A stretch of 37,756 nucleotides of DNA, from the NCBI GenBank assembly GCA_019695095.1, contig JAIBAQ010000042.1, positions 1 to 37,756 on the forward strand, written 5' to 3'. This document shows positions 1 to 7,646 of the stretch, one piece after another; position 1 is the stretch's first letter, and every line of letters starts with the position of its first letter. The DNA comes from Candidatus Hydrogenedentota bacterium. GTDB lineage: Bacteria; Hydrogenedentota; Hydrogenedentia; Hydrogenedentales; SLHB01. A program made the translations under genes and the position numbers. The notes beneath the pieces were generated by a model. The model saw nothing but the letters and a program-made list of their open reading frames with translations, was not told where the DNA came from and ran no database searches.

Positions 1-102
1 ATTCTGGCGAAGCCGTTTGCAGAAGAGACGATTTTCCGCGTCGCGTCGACGTACGAAAAGGCGCGCGGATTCGACATGGGAACGCCCGCGGGTCTTCAAT
101 AG
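1..102 (+). CDS. gatA: GatA C-terminus (partial)
   Basis: This is the last 33 codons of an open frame entering from the left edge and ending at a TAG at 100-102. The visible peptide contains KPFAEETIFRVASTYEKA, which resembles the C-terminal helix of the A subunit (amidase) of Asp-tRNA(Asn)/Glu-tRNA(Gln) amidotransferase. GatA hydrolyses glutamine to supply ammonia for GatB. The immediate neighbour is gatB, 52 nt downstream on the same strand, which is the usual gatCAB order and supports the call. The catalytic Ser-cisSer-Lys part lies outside the window. The frame is short and recognition rests on this tail plus context. Confidence 0.8.
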   Translation: MLAKPFAEETIFRVASTYEKARGFDMGTPAGLQ

Positions 103-154
103 CCTCGGGCAACAGGCCGCCGTTTTGGCGGCAACAGGAATCGAAGAGAGCACT

Positions 155-1588
155 ATGAAATACGAGGCCGTCATCGGCTTGGAAGTCCACGTCGAACTCA
201 GCACGAAGTCGAAGGTGTTCTGCGGGTGCAGCACGGATTTCAACGCGCCCGCCAACACCAATGTGTGCCCGATCTGCCTTGGCATGCCCGGCGTGTTGCC
301 CACCATCAACAAGCGCGCCGTGGAATTCTCCGTGGCCGTCGGCGTGGCGCTCGGCTGCACCATTTCGCGCTGGTCGAAGATGGACCGCAAGAACTACTTC
401 TACCCCGACCTCGCCAAGAACTACCAGATTAGCCAGTACGATTTACCGCTCTGTTACAACGGGCACATTGATGTGTTGGTCAACGGCGAAACGAAGCGCA
501 TCGGAATCACGCGCGCCCACCTGGAAGAGGATACGGCCCGCAACACGCACACCATCGGCGGCGGCGACAGCGGCGTCGACTTCAACCGGTCCGGCTTGGC
601 CTTGCTCGAAATCGTCACCGAACCGGATATCCGAAGCGCGGACGAAGCCTACGCCTATCTTACCGACCTTAAACAGTTGCTCCGCTACCTCGAGGTCAGC
701 GACTGCAACATGGAAGAAGGGTCGTTGCGCGCCGAGGCCAATATCAGTCTGCGCCCGGTGGGTCAGAAGGAATTCGGCACCAAGACCGAGGTGAAGAACG
801 TGGCGTCGTTCAGCGGCGTCCACAAAGCCATCGCGTACGAAATCGCGCGGCAACAGGCCGTGCTCGAAGAGGGCGGGAAGATTGTCCAAGAAACGCGCGG
901 CTGGGATGCCAACCGCGGCATCACCTTCTCGCAGCGCCAAAAGGAATCGGCCCACGACTACCGTTATTTCCCCGAGCCGGACCTTGTGCCGATGGTGATC
1001 GACGAGGCATGGGAGAAGCGCATCCGCGAATCCCTGCCGGAGTTGCCCAAGGCAAGACTCGCACGCTTCGAGTCGCAGTACGGCCTTACCACCTACGACG
1101 CGGGGGTGCTCACTTCGGAACGCCCCATGGCCGACTACTACGAGGCCGTGGTCAAGGCGGGCGCGCCATCGAAACCGGCGGCCAACTGGGTGATGGGCGA
1201 CCTTCAAGGCATGCTCACGGAACAGAAGGTGGATATCGCGGCATGCCCCGTGAAACCCGAGAACCTCGCCGCCATGATCCTCCTCATCGAGGATGGTACA
1301 ATTAGTGGGAAGATTGCCAAGGACCTGCTTCCAGAGATGTATGCCACCGGCAAAGATGCCAAGGCGCTCGTCGCGGAGAAGGGCTTGGTCCAGATCAGCG
1401 ATACGGCGGAAATCGAGGCCGTTGCCCGGCAGGTCCTTGCGGACAATCCGGGCCCGGTGGCCGATTTCCGGGGAGGCAAGGAGAAGGCCCTTGGCTTCCT
1501 GGTCGGGCAGTTGATGAAGGCAACAAAAGGCAAGGCCAATCCGAAGGTCGCGAACGACGCGCTCCGGAAAGTCCTGTCCGAGAACTGA
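155..1588 (+). CDS. gatB: Asp-tRNA(Asn)/Glu-tRNA(Gln) amidotransferase subunit B
   Basis: The protein has 477 residues, the normal GatB length. GatB is the tRNA-dependent kinase/transamidase subunit of GatCAB: it activates mischarged Glu-tRNA(Gln) or Asp-tRNA(Asn) and transfers ammonia from GatA. The N-terminus MKYEAVIGLEVHVEL is the GatB signature, followed by Cys motifs (CGC and CPICLGMPG) that form the zinc site. The C-terminal ~150 residues match the GatB/YqeY helical domain. The frame is open upstream to base 17, but that stretch overlaps the end of gatA in another frame. The ATG at 155 matches the family start. It is likely co-transcribed with gatA and rsfS. Presence of GatCAB implies an indirect route to Gln-tRNA and/or Asn-tRNA. 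Confidence 0.97.
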   Translation: MKYEAVIGLEVHVELSTKSKVFCGCSTDFNAPANTNVCPICLGMPGVLPTINKRAVEFSVAVGVALGCTISRWSKMDRKNYFYPDLAKNYQISQYDLPLCYNGHIDVLVNGETKRIGITRAHLEEDTARNTHTIGGGDSGVDFNRSGLALLEIVTEPDIRSADEAYAYLTDLKQLLRYLEVSDCNMEEGSLRAEANISLRPVGQKEFGTKTEVKNVASFSGVHKAIAYEIARQQAVLEEGGKIVQETRGWDANRGITFSQRQKESAHDYRYFPEPDLVPMVIDEAWEKRIRESLPELPKARLARFESQYGLTTYDAGVLTSERPMADYYEAVVKAGAPSKPAANWVMGDLQGMLTEQKVDIAACPVKPENLAAMILLIEDGTISGKIAKDLLPEMYATGKDAKALVAEKGLVQISDTAEIEAVARQVLADNPGPVADFRGGKEKALGFLVGQLMKATKGKANPKVANDALRKVLSEN

Positions 1589-1629
1589 GAGCACTCTGGT
1601 AAGCAACTCTCTGGGAGTACCCATTAAGC

Positions 1630-2010
1630 TTGGCTCGACTCGTTAAGAAATCCGTTTCTGAAGAACCCGATTTCCTTCCCAACACGCGGCGCGCAGCGGC
1701 GTTAGCGGATGACAAAAAGGCGGTCGATATTCGCGCATACGACGTGCGAGGATTGACGTTGATTGCCGATAGTTTCATCGTCTGTTCCGCCACCAGTGAA
1801 CCTCACTTGAAGGCCGTCTACAGCGCGATTTCGGCGGGTATGCACGAGATTGGCCTAAAGACCCTGCATTCGGAGGGTTCGCATTCTTCCAACTGGCTGG
1901 TGCTCGACTTCGGCAACATCATTGTTCATATCTTTCGCCAGGATGCGCGGGAGTACTACGACTTGGATGGACTTTGGGGCGATGCGCCTCAAATCGATTT
2001 GGGTCTGTAG
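1630..2010 (+). CDS. rsfS: ribosomal silencing factor RsfS (Iojap/YbeB)
   Basis: The 126-residue protein has the RsfS core: KAVDIRAYDVRGLT, then DSFIVCSATSEPHLKAV, then a C-terminal block (SNWLVLDFGNIIVHIF, followed by REYYDLDGLWGDAP) that is diagnostic of the family. RsfS binds ribosomal protein L14 (uL14) and blocks 30S/50S joining when nutrients are scarce. The start is a TTG at 1630. No in-frame ATG occurs before the conserved core, and a GGGAG lies about 12 nt upstream, slightly far. It follows gatB by 41 nt, so co-transcription is likely. The partners nadD and obgE, often adjacent elsewhere, are not here. Confidence 0.93.
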   Translation: MARLVKKSVSEEPDFLPNTRRAAALADDKKAVDIRAYDVRGLTLIADSFIVCSATSEPHLKAVYSAISAGMHEIGLKTLHSEGSHSSNWLVLDFGNIIVHIFRQDAREYYDLDGLWGDAPQIDLGL

Positions 2011-2062
2011 TCGCGGGTGAGCGCGTCGCTACCCTAGACTATAGGACCGGTGGGATTTCGCC

Positions 2063-2896
2063 ATGAAGCAAGAACTGCCCGATAGGCTCGCGATATACCA
2101 TTTCAAACTCGACCGGCTTCTCGGTCGCGGCGGCACAGGCACCGTCTACCGCGGCATCGATCTGGAGAAGGGCGAAGTCGTCGCGGTCAAAGTGTTTCAC
2201 GCGAATTTCTTCCGCAACAAGGCCCAGATTCGTGATTTCGCCAAGAACATCAAAGTCTTCAGCAAGTTCAATCACCAGAACGTGGTGAAGGTCACGGAAT
2301 TTATCGACGGACCCGAAGGTCTGTGCATGACCATGGAATACGTCGACGGCCCTGACCTCAAGTGGTACATCGAGAATCGTCCGTGGAATCTCCAGGAGCG
2401 CGTAGTCGTGGTATCGCAGATCTGCAACGGACTGCAGTACATCCACGATCAAGGCTTTACACACCACGATCTCAAGCCCGCCAACATCTTGTTCACGCGC
2501 TCGGGCATCGCGAAGCTCTCGGACTATTCCCTCTGCCGCGACAAGATGTTCGGATTCATCGACAGCGGTATTGTCGAACAGATCACGCCAATGTACGTCG
2601 CGCCGGAGATTATCAGCAAGATCAAAGCCACCCCGCGCGCGGATATCTACTCGCTGGGCATTACCCTCTATCTGATGTTCGCGGGGAAAGTGCCATTCGA
2701 AGTGGATAGCCTGGCGAAACTCTACAACTGCCATCTCCGCGTGGTACCGCTTCATCCTTCGATGGTGAACCGCAAGTGCCCCCAGGCCATCGGCGACATC
2801 ATCATGAAGATGCTTGAGAAAGACCCCGCCAAGCGCTACGAGAGCTGCGACCAGTTGCGCATTGCCCTCTCGGAAGCGGCCCGCCCGAGGATCTGA
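2063..2896 (+). CDS. PknB-type Ser/Thr protein kinase, kinase domain only
   Basis: The 277 residues are almost entirely one eukaryotic-like kinase domain. Visible elements are the glycine loop GRGGTGTVY (21-29), the VAVK lysine (K43), the catalytic loop HHDLKPAN (134-141, HRD changed to HHD), DYS in place of DFG (154-156), the APE motif (180-182) and a D-x-YSLG helix (194-199). Catalytic and metal-binding aspartates are retained. The helix-C glutamate expected about nine residues before the NHQN stretch appears to be Asn62. There is no transmembrane segment, PASTA or other sensor domain, so it is a cytoplasmic kinase whose input and substrate are unknown. A GGTGGG lies 8 nt before the ATG. 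The gene converges on pyrC, 21 nt away. The kinase call is secure; activity is only inferred. Confidence 0.9.
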   Translation: MKQELPDRLAIYHFKLDRLLGRGGTGTVYRGIDLEKGEVVAVKVFHANFFRNKAQIRDFAKNIKVFSKFNHQNVVKVTEFIDGPEGLCMTMEYVDGPDLKWYIENRPWNLQERVVVVSQICNGLQYIHDQGFTHHDLKPANILFTRSGIAKLSDYSLCRDKMFGFIDSGIVEQITPMYVAPEIISKIKATPRADIYSLGITLYLMFAGKVPFEVDSLAKLYNCHLRVVPLHPSMVNRKCPQAIGDIIMKMLEKDPAKRYESCDQLRIALSEAARPRI

Positions 2897-2917
2897 CAAT
2901 CTGTCGAATGACGTGCT

Positions 2918-4186
2918 TTACGCCCAGTAAACCACGGCTCCGTCGCAAAGCGTCGCCTTGACGAGGCCGCGTAACGTCATGCCTTTGAAGGGCGTGTTGC
3001 GGCTGCGGGAATGAAAAGTCTCAGGATCGACGACCCATTCGGCTTTCGGATCGAACACGGCAATGTCGGCGGGACCGCCTTCGCGCAAGACACCCGCATT
3101 CAGATTGAAGATTTTGGCTGGGGCTGAAGTCAGGAGCGCGATTGCCCGTTCCATGGTCAGGACTCCCGGCTCCACCAAACCCGTGATGGTCGCGGCCAGC
3201 AACGTCTCAAGACCGACGATGCCAAACGGAGCCAACTGAAACTCCACGTCCTTTTCGGTCTGCGTATGCGGCGCGTGGTCCGTGGCGATGCAGTCGATGG
3301 TCCCATCCGCCAAGCCCTCGCGAACGGCCGCCACGTCTTCCGCTTCACGCAACGGTGGATTCATCTTGGCGTTGGTGCCGAATCCGACGACCGCGTCGTC
3401 CGTCAGCATCCAGTAGTGCGGCCCGGTCTCGCACGTCACGGGAAGGCCACGCTTCTTGGCGCGCCGAATGATGTCCACGCCGCCTTTGCTGGTAACGTGC
3501 TGAATGTGAATTCTCGCCTTACTCAGTTCCGCCAACCGGATGTTGCGATCGATCCGAATCTCTTCAACGGCTTTTGGCAGGCCGGGGATGCCCAGGCGCG
3601 TTGAATTATAGCCTTCGTTCATCGCGCCGCCTTCGGCAAGGGTCTCGTCTTCGCAGTGTGCCATATACGTCAGGCCGCACATCGTCGCATACTCAAGCAC
3701 GCGCCGCATGACCCAACTGCTGGCGATATCCTTTCCATCGTCGGTAACGGCCACGGCGCCGACGGCCTTCAATTCGGCCATTTCCGTCATCTCGGCGCCT
3801 TCCATGCCCTTGGTTGCGCATGCCGCGGGCCAAACCTTGATTATCGCTGTCTCGCGCGCGCGCCGGTTGACGAATTCGACCATACCCGCGTTATCAATCA
3901 CGGGACGCGTGTTCGCCATGGTGACAACCGACGTCACGCCTCCCTTTGCCGCGGCGCGGCTGCCGGTAGCGATGGTCTCCTTGGATTCGTACCCAGGTTC
4001 GCGGAAGTGAACGTGCACATCGACCAAACCCGGGCAAACAATGCATCCCTTTGCGTCGATGGTCTCGTCACCCTTGAGGTTCTTGCCGATCTTTGTAACC
4101 TTCTTCCCCTCGACAAGGATGTCCACGGGCTCGGAAATGCCCGATGTCGGCTCTATCAGATGACCGTTAACGATGGCAAGACTCAT
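2918..4186 (-). CDS. pyrC: dihydroorotase, class I
   Basis: This 422-residue metal-dependent amidohydrolase cyclises N-carbamoyl-aspartate to dihydroorotate, step 3 of UMP synthesis. The first metal site is DVHVHFREPG (56-65). Later ligands are visible in AVTDDGKD, MAHCEDE, IHIQHVTSK and CIATDHAPHT. The length and the HFREPG form fit class I (Bacillus/Aquifex-type) enzymes that often associate with PyrB. A GTG at 4198 would add four residues, but the ATG at 4186 has a GGAG six bases upstream and starts at the conserved MSLAIVNG, so it is chosen. It is the last gene of pyrR-pyrB-pyrC, 42 nt after pyrB, and should share the operon's leader control. Confidence 0.96.
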   Translation of the reverse strand: MSLAIVNGHLIEPTSGISEPVDILVEGKKVTKIGKNLKGDETIDAKGCIVCPGLVDVHVHFREPGYESKETIATGSRAAAKGGVTSVVTMANTRPVIDNAGMVEFVNRRARETAIIKVWPAACATKGMEGAEMTEMAELKAVGAVAVTDDGKDIASSWVMRRVLEYATMCGLTYMAHCEDETLAEGGAMNEGYNSTRLGIPGLPKAVEEIRIDRNIRLAELSKARIHIQHVTSKGGVDIIRRAKKRGLPVTCETGPHYWMLTDDAVVGFGTNAKMNPPLREAEDVAAVREGLADGTIDCIATDHAPHTQTEKDVEFQLAPFGIVGLETLLAATITGLVEPGVLTMERAIALLTSAPAKIFNLNAGVLREGGPADIAVFDPKAEWVVDPETFHSRSRNTPFKGMTLRGLVKATLCDGAVVYWA

Positions 4187-4228
4187 CTTCGACTCCACTC
4201 CTGTGCTTGCGGCCTGACACTGGCTGCG

Positions 4229-5209
4229 TCAGCTCTGGCCACCGTTTATCAGCAGGTGCATGACTGCCATGCGCACCGCCACACCGTTGCTCACTTGTTC
4301 AAGGATTACGCTGCGGGGACCGTCGGCCACTTCGCTGGCAAGCTCAATATCACGGTTTATGGGACCGGGATGCATCACCAACGCGTGCTTGGGAGCCGCG
4401 CGCAACGATTCGTTGTCGATTCGGAACAGTCGAATGTACTCGCGCATGCTCGGGAAAAGGCACTTCGCTTGACGCTCCAATTGAATGCGCAGCGCGTATA
4501 CCACGTCCGCGTCGCAGATGGCCTCTCGCAAATCATGCGTCGTCTCCGCGCCCATCCGCTTGATTTCGACCGGCATCAGCGTGCTCGGCCCGCACAGCCG
4601 GACCTTTGCTCCGAGCTTGGTCAGGCCCCAGATATTGCTGCGCGCCACACGGCTGTGAGTGATGTCGCCAATGATCGCCACGCGGATACCATCCAAACTT
4701 GCCTGCGGGTCATTGCGCAATTTACGGACGTGCTCGCGCATCGTGTACGCGTCCAACAAACCCTGCGTGGGATGCTCGTGTGCGCCGTCTCCGGCATTGA
4801 TGATGTGAGACTCGTGCCGTTCGGCAAGTATGTGCGCCGCCCCGGCCATACTGTGGCGAATCACGACGACATCGCTGTGCATCGCCTCGATATTGTCCAA
4901 CGTATCGTGGAGGGTCTCCCCTTTCTTGGAACTCGACACTTGCACGTTCATGGTGAGCGTGTCGGCACTCAGGCGTTTGGCCGCCAGCTCGAACGACGTG
5001 CGTGTGCGCGTGCTCGGCTCGAAAAACCAATTCACGACGAGCCGGCCCTGCAACAGCGGCACTTTCTTTATGCCGCTCTCACGTTTCGACACCGCAACAA
5101 ATTGCGGCGCCGTGTCGAGAATCATTTCCAGTTCCCGACGCGACAAGTCCTCTAAAGCCGTCAGGTCCTTGCGCGTCCAGGTGAATCCCTCTTCCTCCGC
5201 ATGTACCAC
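4229..5209 (-). CDS. pyrB: aspartate carbamoyltransferase catalytic subunit
   Basis: PyrB condenses carbamoyl phosphate with aspartate, the committed step of pyrimidine synthesis. The 326-residue protein shows the carbamoyl-phosphate motif FEPSTRTRTSFE (63-74), the SSSKKGET loop (92-99), HPTQ (146-149) and the aspartate-domain motif HPGPINRDIE near the C-terminus. The length is typical. No pyrI regulatory-chain gene is present in the window, so control is probably transcriptional through the pyrR leader. The start is GTG at 5209, with GGAAGA about 7 nt upstream; no better in-frame start is near. It lies between pyrR (62 nt upstream) and pyrC (42 nt downstream) in one leftward operon. Confidence 0.97.
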   Translation of the reverse strand: MVHAEEEGFTWTRKDLTALEDLSRRELEMILDTAPQFVAVSKRESGIKKVPLLQGRLVVNWFFEPSTRTRTSFELAAKRLSADTLTMNVQVSSSKKGETLHDTLDNIEAMHSDVVVIRHSMAGAAHILAERHESHIINAGDGAHEHPTQGLLDAYTMREHVRKLRNDPQASLDGIRVAIIGDITHSRVARSNIWGLTKLGAKVRLCGPSTLMPVEIKRMGAETTHDLREAICDADVVYALRIQLERQAKCLFPSMREYIRLFRIDNESLRAAPKHALVMHPGPINRDIELASEVADGPRSVILEQVSNGVAVRMAVMHLLINGGQS

Positions 5210-5271
5210 TTTGCATCTTCCCCGTTGTTGTCAGCTTGGGACAGACACCATTATCAAAAAGCCGAGCCCGG

Positions 5272-5832
5272 TTACTCGCCGGACTCCGCCGCTATACGTT
5301 CCAGCAGAACAGCATCCTCACCATCGGCTTCCTTAAGCCGAACCGACACGTGGTCTTCCGGGTTCGTCGCGAGAGACCACCCCAGATAGTCCGCGCGTAT
5401 CGGCAATTCACGATGTCCGCGGTCCACCAGGCACGCCAACTGCACCCGCTTGGGCCTGCCATAATCGATAATCTCGTCCAGAGCGGCCCGCACCGTCCTG
5501 CCGGTAGACAGAACGTCATCCACCAGGACCACGGTCACCCCTTCCACATCAAAATCGAAGTGGGTGACATTTCCTGCCAGATTCGGTTTCTTGCCGCTAC
5601 GCAAGTCGTCGCGATATAGCGTGGTTGCCAGCGATCCTATGCGCGGTTTGACTCCGCTCATCTTGGAAATCTCTTCGGCCAGCCGTTCCGCCAGCGGACG
5701 GCCCCGTTTCAGAATTCCCAGAAGGACGACTTCGTCCATGGACTCATTGCCAGCCACGATTTCTTGGGCCATGCGGTGTATCGCGGCGTCTACACCCGCG
5801 GCGTCCAGCACTACGGTAGTCTCGCTAGTCAC
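5272..5832 (-). CDS. pyrR: PyrR bifunctional regulator / uracil phosphoribosyltransferase
   Basis: The 186-residue protein is a type I phosphoribosyltransferase with the PRPP loop VVLVDDVLSTGRT (101-113) and PyrR-typical blocks such as LLGILKRGRPLAERL and the basic loop TLYRDDL. In Bacillus PyrR binds pyr mRNA when UMP/UTP is high and promotes leader termination; it also has weak uracil phosphoribosyltransferase activity. It is the first gene of the operon, and the leader just upstream has a strong terminator hairpin (5868-5898), which fits that role. The start is a GTG at 5832 with only a weak AAAGAA upstream. Outside the Firmicutes some PyrR proteins have no known RNA-binding role, so RNA control here is inferred from sequence. 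Confidence 0.95.
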   Translation of the reverse strand: MTSETTVVLDAAGVDAAIHRMAQEIVAGNESMDEVVLLGILKRGRPLAERLAEEISKMSGVKPRIGSLATTLYRDDLRSGKKPNLAGNVTHFDFDVEGVTVVLVDDVLSTGRTVRAALDEIIDYGRPKRVQLACLVDRGHRELPIRADYLGWSLATNPEDHVSVRLKEADGEDAVLLERIAAESGE

Positions 5833-5867
5833 TTCTTTAACGTCGCTCCCTACGCTCGAACAGGTAG

Positions 5868-5898
5868 AAAAAATCCCCTCTCATTCACATGAGAAGGG
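5868..5898 (-). terminator. leader terminator (attenuator) upstream of pyrR
   Basis: Read on the minus strand, a 10-bp stem (CCCTTCTCAT with ATGAGAGGGG, one G-U pair) closes a GTGA loop and is followed by A then six T. This is a complete intrinsic terminator lying between the promoter at 5954-5982 and the pyrR start at 5832. Terminators in pyr leaders are the hallmark of attenuation. An ATGAG upstream (about 5925-5929) could pair with CTCAT of the 5' arm and act as antiterminator; this pairing is my inference. Confidence 0.85.
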
Positions 5899-5940
5899 TC
5901 TATAGTGATCATAGTGATACTCATTGTTATGCGCCCGCAT
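5881..5940 (-). CDS. possible pyr leader peptide, 19 codons
   Basis: An ATG at 5940-5938 opens a frame reading MRAHNNEYHYDHYRPFSCE and stopping at a TGA (5883-5881) inside the 3' arm of the leader terminator. The ATG sits only ~6 nt after the predicted transcript start, with no Shine-Dalgarno, so translation would have to be leaderless. In enterobacterial pyrBI and pyrE, a leader ORF running into the terminator couples ribosome progress to attenuation. The geometry here is similar, but the ORF is short and could be chance. Tyr/His codons are enriched because of an ATAGTGAT tandem repeat. Confidence 0.35.
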   Translation of the reverse strand: MRAHNNEYHYDHYRPFSCE

Positions 5941-5953
5941 TGCGCCGAAAAGG

Positions 5954-5982
5954 AGTGTAGCAGTCCTTCGCAGAACAGTCAA
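5954..5982 (-). promoter_or_regulatory. sigma-70 promoter of pyrRBC
   Basis: On the minus strand TTGACT (5982-5977) is separated by exactly 17 nt from TACACT (5959-5954). The predicted start is near 5946, giving a leader of about 114 nt to pyrR that contains the terminator at 5868-5898. Confidence 0.8.
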
Positions 5983-6077
5983 ACAAACCGTATGGAATCC
6001 TCCGAATCCGGCCACTCCGTGTCCGGGCAGCTTCCGGCGTCGATTAAGTCCCCCCTCAAGGCGATTCGCGTAGCCTA

Positions 6078-6106
6078 TTCCCAAATTTGGTGCATCGTGC
6101 TATAAA
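6078..6106 (+). promoter_or_regulatory. candidate promoter of the zinc-ribbon membrane gene
   Basis: TTCCCA and TATAAA are separated by 17 nt, ending about 54 nt before the ATG at 6160. It is divergent from the pyr promoter. The -35 matches only four of six consensus bases. Confidence 0.4.
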
Positions 6107-6159
6107 GACTCTGCTTCGACGTCGTACAAAGGTAGCGTCCACAGCCGGGGGGGCATTGT

Positions 6160-6801
6160 ATGGACACCAAGACGAACGTTGTAACGTGCAGCATCTGTGG
6201 TCATCGTATGGCCATTCCACCGGGTTTTGAAGGCAAAGCAGGGCGATGCAGCAAGTGCGGTACGTCCCTGCAAACCGGCGAGGATGTCCTGAATCTGAAG
6301 CTGGATTTCGATCTGGGTTCTCCTGTAACGCCAAAGGCCGCCGCGCCTGCCCAACCTCAATCGCATTCCGAATCGCGGGTGCCGCTGAAGAAAGCACTCA
6401 TCAAAGCAAGTGTGCACGCGCTATTGGGGCTCCTTCTGGGAATGGTCGCGCTGGGCATCATTCTGGGCATTTTGGCCGTCGTAACGTCGCCCTCGAACAC
6501 GCATCTCGCCACTAGTTTCCGTACAGCATTCAATGGCGGCGTCTCTTTCGGAATGCTCGGAGGGTTCATGGTTGGAGCTATTGTCAGCCTCATGTACTCG
6601 TTGGACCCGTCAATTCCAAAAGGTGCGGCAATAGGCGCATCAATAGGCTTGATTGCCTCATTGGTCCAATACGCCATTGAAAACACGTTTCTGGCCACAT
6701 CGGACACAACAGCGCTCCTGAACGGTCTGATTGGAACCTTTGGCGGAGCGACGTTAGCCGCATTGACAGTCTGGTATAGACAATACCGCGAATCCCGCTA
6801 G
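6160..6801 (+). CDS. zinc-ribbon membrane protein of unknown function
   Basis: The 213-residue protein begins with two CxxC pairs (C10/C13 and C30/C33) spaced like a zinc ribbon of the MJ0042/'IPPGFEGKAGRCSKCG' type that is common in planctomycete-like genomes. A Pro/Ala-rich linker (~55-75) follows. Then come about four hydrophobic, glycine-rich segments near 86-108, 125-147, 155-172 and 185-205, and a basic tail. It is therefore an inner-membrane protein with a cytoplasmic or peripheral zinc-binding head. A run of G lies 7-12 nt before the ATG. No enzymatic motif is seen and the gene stands alone, divergent from pyrR and convergent with the HU gene. Function unknown. Confidence 0.75.
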   Translation: MDTKTNVVTCSICGHRMAIPPGFEGKAGRCSKCGTSLQTGEDVLNLKLDFDLGSPVTPKAAAPAQPQSHSESRVPLKKALIKASVHALLGLLLGMVALGIILGILAVVTSPSNTHLATSFRTAFNGGVSFGMLGGFMVGAIVSLMYSLDPSIPKGAAIGASIGLIASLVQYAIENTFLATSDTTALLNGLIGTFGGATLAALTVWYRQYRESR

Positions 6802-6843
6802 GTCGAATCTCGCACGAGCACACAAGATACTGTCTCGTAACCG

Positions 6844-6893
6844 GTGTGTTCGCGAAGAATCCTCACGGCATAACCTCCACGTCATGCACGCGC
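6844..6893 (+). repeat. dispersed intergenic repeat, copy A
   Basis: A ~45-nt block beginning GTGTGTTCGCGA and containing GGCATAACCTC and TGCACG recurs on the opposite strand at 20245-20291. Both copies lie in intergenic DNA and are followed within 0-20 nt by a long hairpin (here the HU terminator, 6911-6943). No transposase is nearby. Confidence 0.7.
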
Positions 6894-6901
6894 GGCCATT
6901 C

Positions 6902-6943
6902 AAAAAGCAAGCCGGCCCGGAGGAGGTGCTCCTCCGGACCGGC
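6902..6943 (-). terminator. terminator of the HU gene
   Basis: On the minus strand a stem of about 14 bp with one mismatch (GCCGG and CGGAGGAG blocks, loop of 3 nt) at 6943-6911 is followed by TTGC and five T (6906-6902). It lies 22 nt past the HU stop codon. Confidence 0.85.
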
Positions 6944-6965
6944 GATGCGCGCTGGAGTAAATCTC

Positions 6966-7250
6966 TTACTTGATGGCGTCTTTCGCCTGCTTAGCGATGC
7001 GGAACTTAAGGACGCGCTTCGCCGGAATCGTGATCGTCTCGCCCGTTGCCGGGTTACGGCCGGTGCGCTTCTTGCGATTCACAACGACGAGCTTACCAAG
7101 GCCCGGAATCGTGAAGCCGACTTTCGCTTCTTTGTACGCCAAGCCAACAAGCTCGGCCACGACGTTACCAACGTCTTTCTTGCTCAGGCCGGTCTTCTCG
7201 GCAAGAGCGGTGATGATCTGAGCCTTTGTCTTCGCTTTCTTTTCTGCCAT
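6966..7250 (-). CDS. hup: HU-family nucleoid DNA-binding protein
   Basis: This 94-residue HU/IHF-type protein bends and compacts DNA as a dimer. The family signature GRNPATGETITIPA is present in the beta-arm, preceded by TGLSKKDVGNVV helices and IPGLGKLVV. The N-terminus is Lys-rich (MAEKKAKTK). The frame extends upstream to 7385, but the ATG at 7250 has GAGGAGG eight bases before it and matches the family start, so it is chosen. It is a single-gene unit with its own promoter (7392-7420) and terminator (6902-6943). HU and IHF cannot be told apart with certainty; a chromosomal HU is most likely. Confidence 0.95.
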   Translation of the reverse strand: MAEKKAKTKAQIITALAEKTGLSKKDVGNVVAELVGLAYKEAKVGFTIPGLGKLVVVNRKKRTGRNPATGETITIPAKRVLKFRIAKQAKDAIK

Positions 7251-7391
7251 CGCTTGTGCCTCCTCGCTTTGGGGATTCCCTCTTCCCCACGCTTTCGACC
7301 TTGAAGTCTTCAGACGACGCACCTTGCACGTCTGCATTTCGTGGGATAGCCCAGTGCTGAGGGTCGCCATATCCCCTCTCCGCACCCCCGT

Positions 7392-7420
7392 TCTTTACAA
7401 TTTAACGAGGCGTTTGTCAA
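7392..7420 (-). promoter_or_regulatory. promoter of the HU gene
   Basis: On the minus strand a perfect TTGACA (7420-7415) is followed after 17 nt by TAAAGA (7397-7392). The predicted start near 7385 gives a ~135-nt untranslated leader before the ATG at 7250. The rest of 7251-7646 contains no convincing gene. Confidence 0.6.
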
Positions 7421-7646
7421 GCCCTATTTTCAAGGCTAAAATGAAATCGAGGTCAGAATCACCCGGTGTTTTGGGGCTCATCCGCATCGCTGGCCACAAA
7501 TGCCCCACTTTTTCCCGAGTTTCGCGCCCTTTTTCCGGCTTGTTTCGTGATTATGTACCCGTTGAACAATGACTCGGAAGTGACTTACCATGCACTGCCT
7601 CGGGCAACTTTTCTATTACGGACTCGATGGTTGGAGCATTGAACAC

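Noticed and set aside
443-1624. 393-codon open frame antisense to gatB
   Set aside because: gatB is unmistakable; the antisense frame has no motif and no start signal.
3656-5155. 499-codon open frame on the plus strand
   Set aside because: It lies antisense to pyrC and pyrB, which have clear family motifs; the frame is a by-product of high GC.
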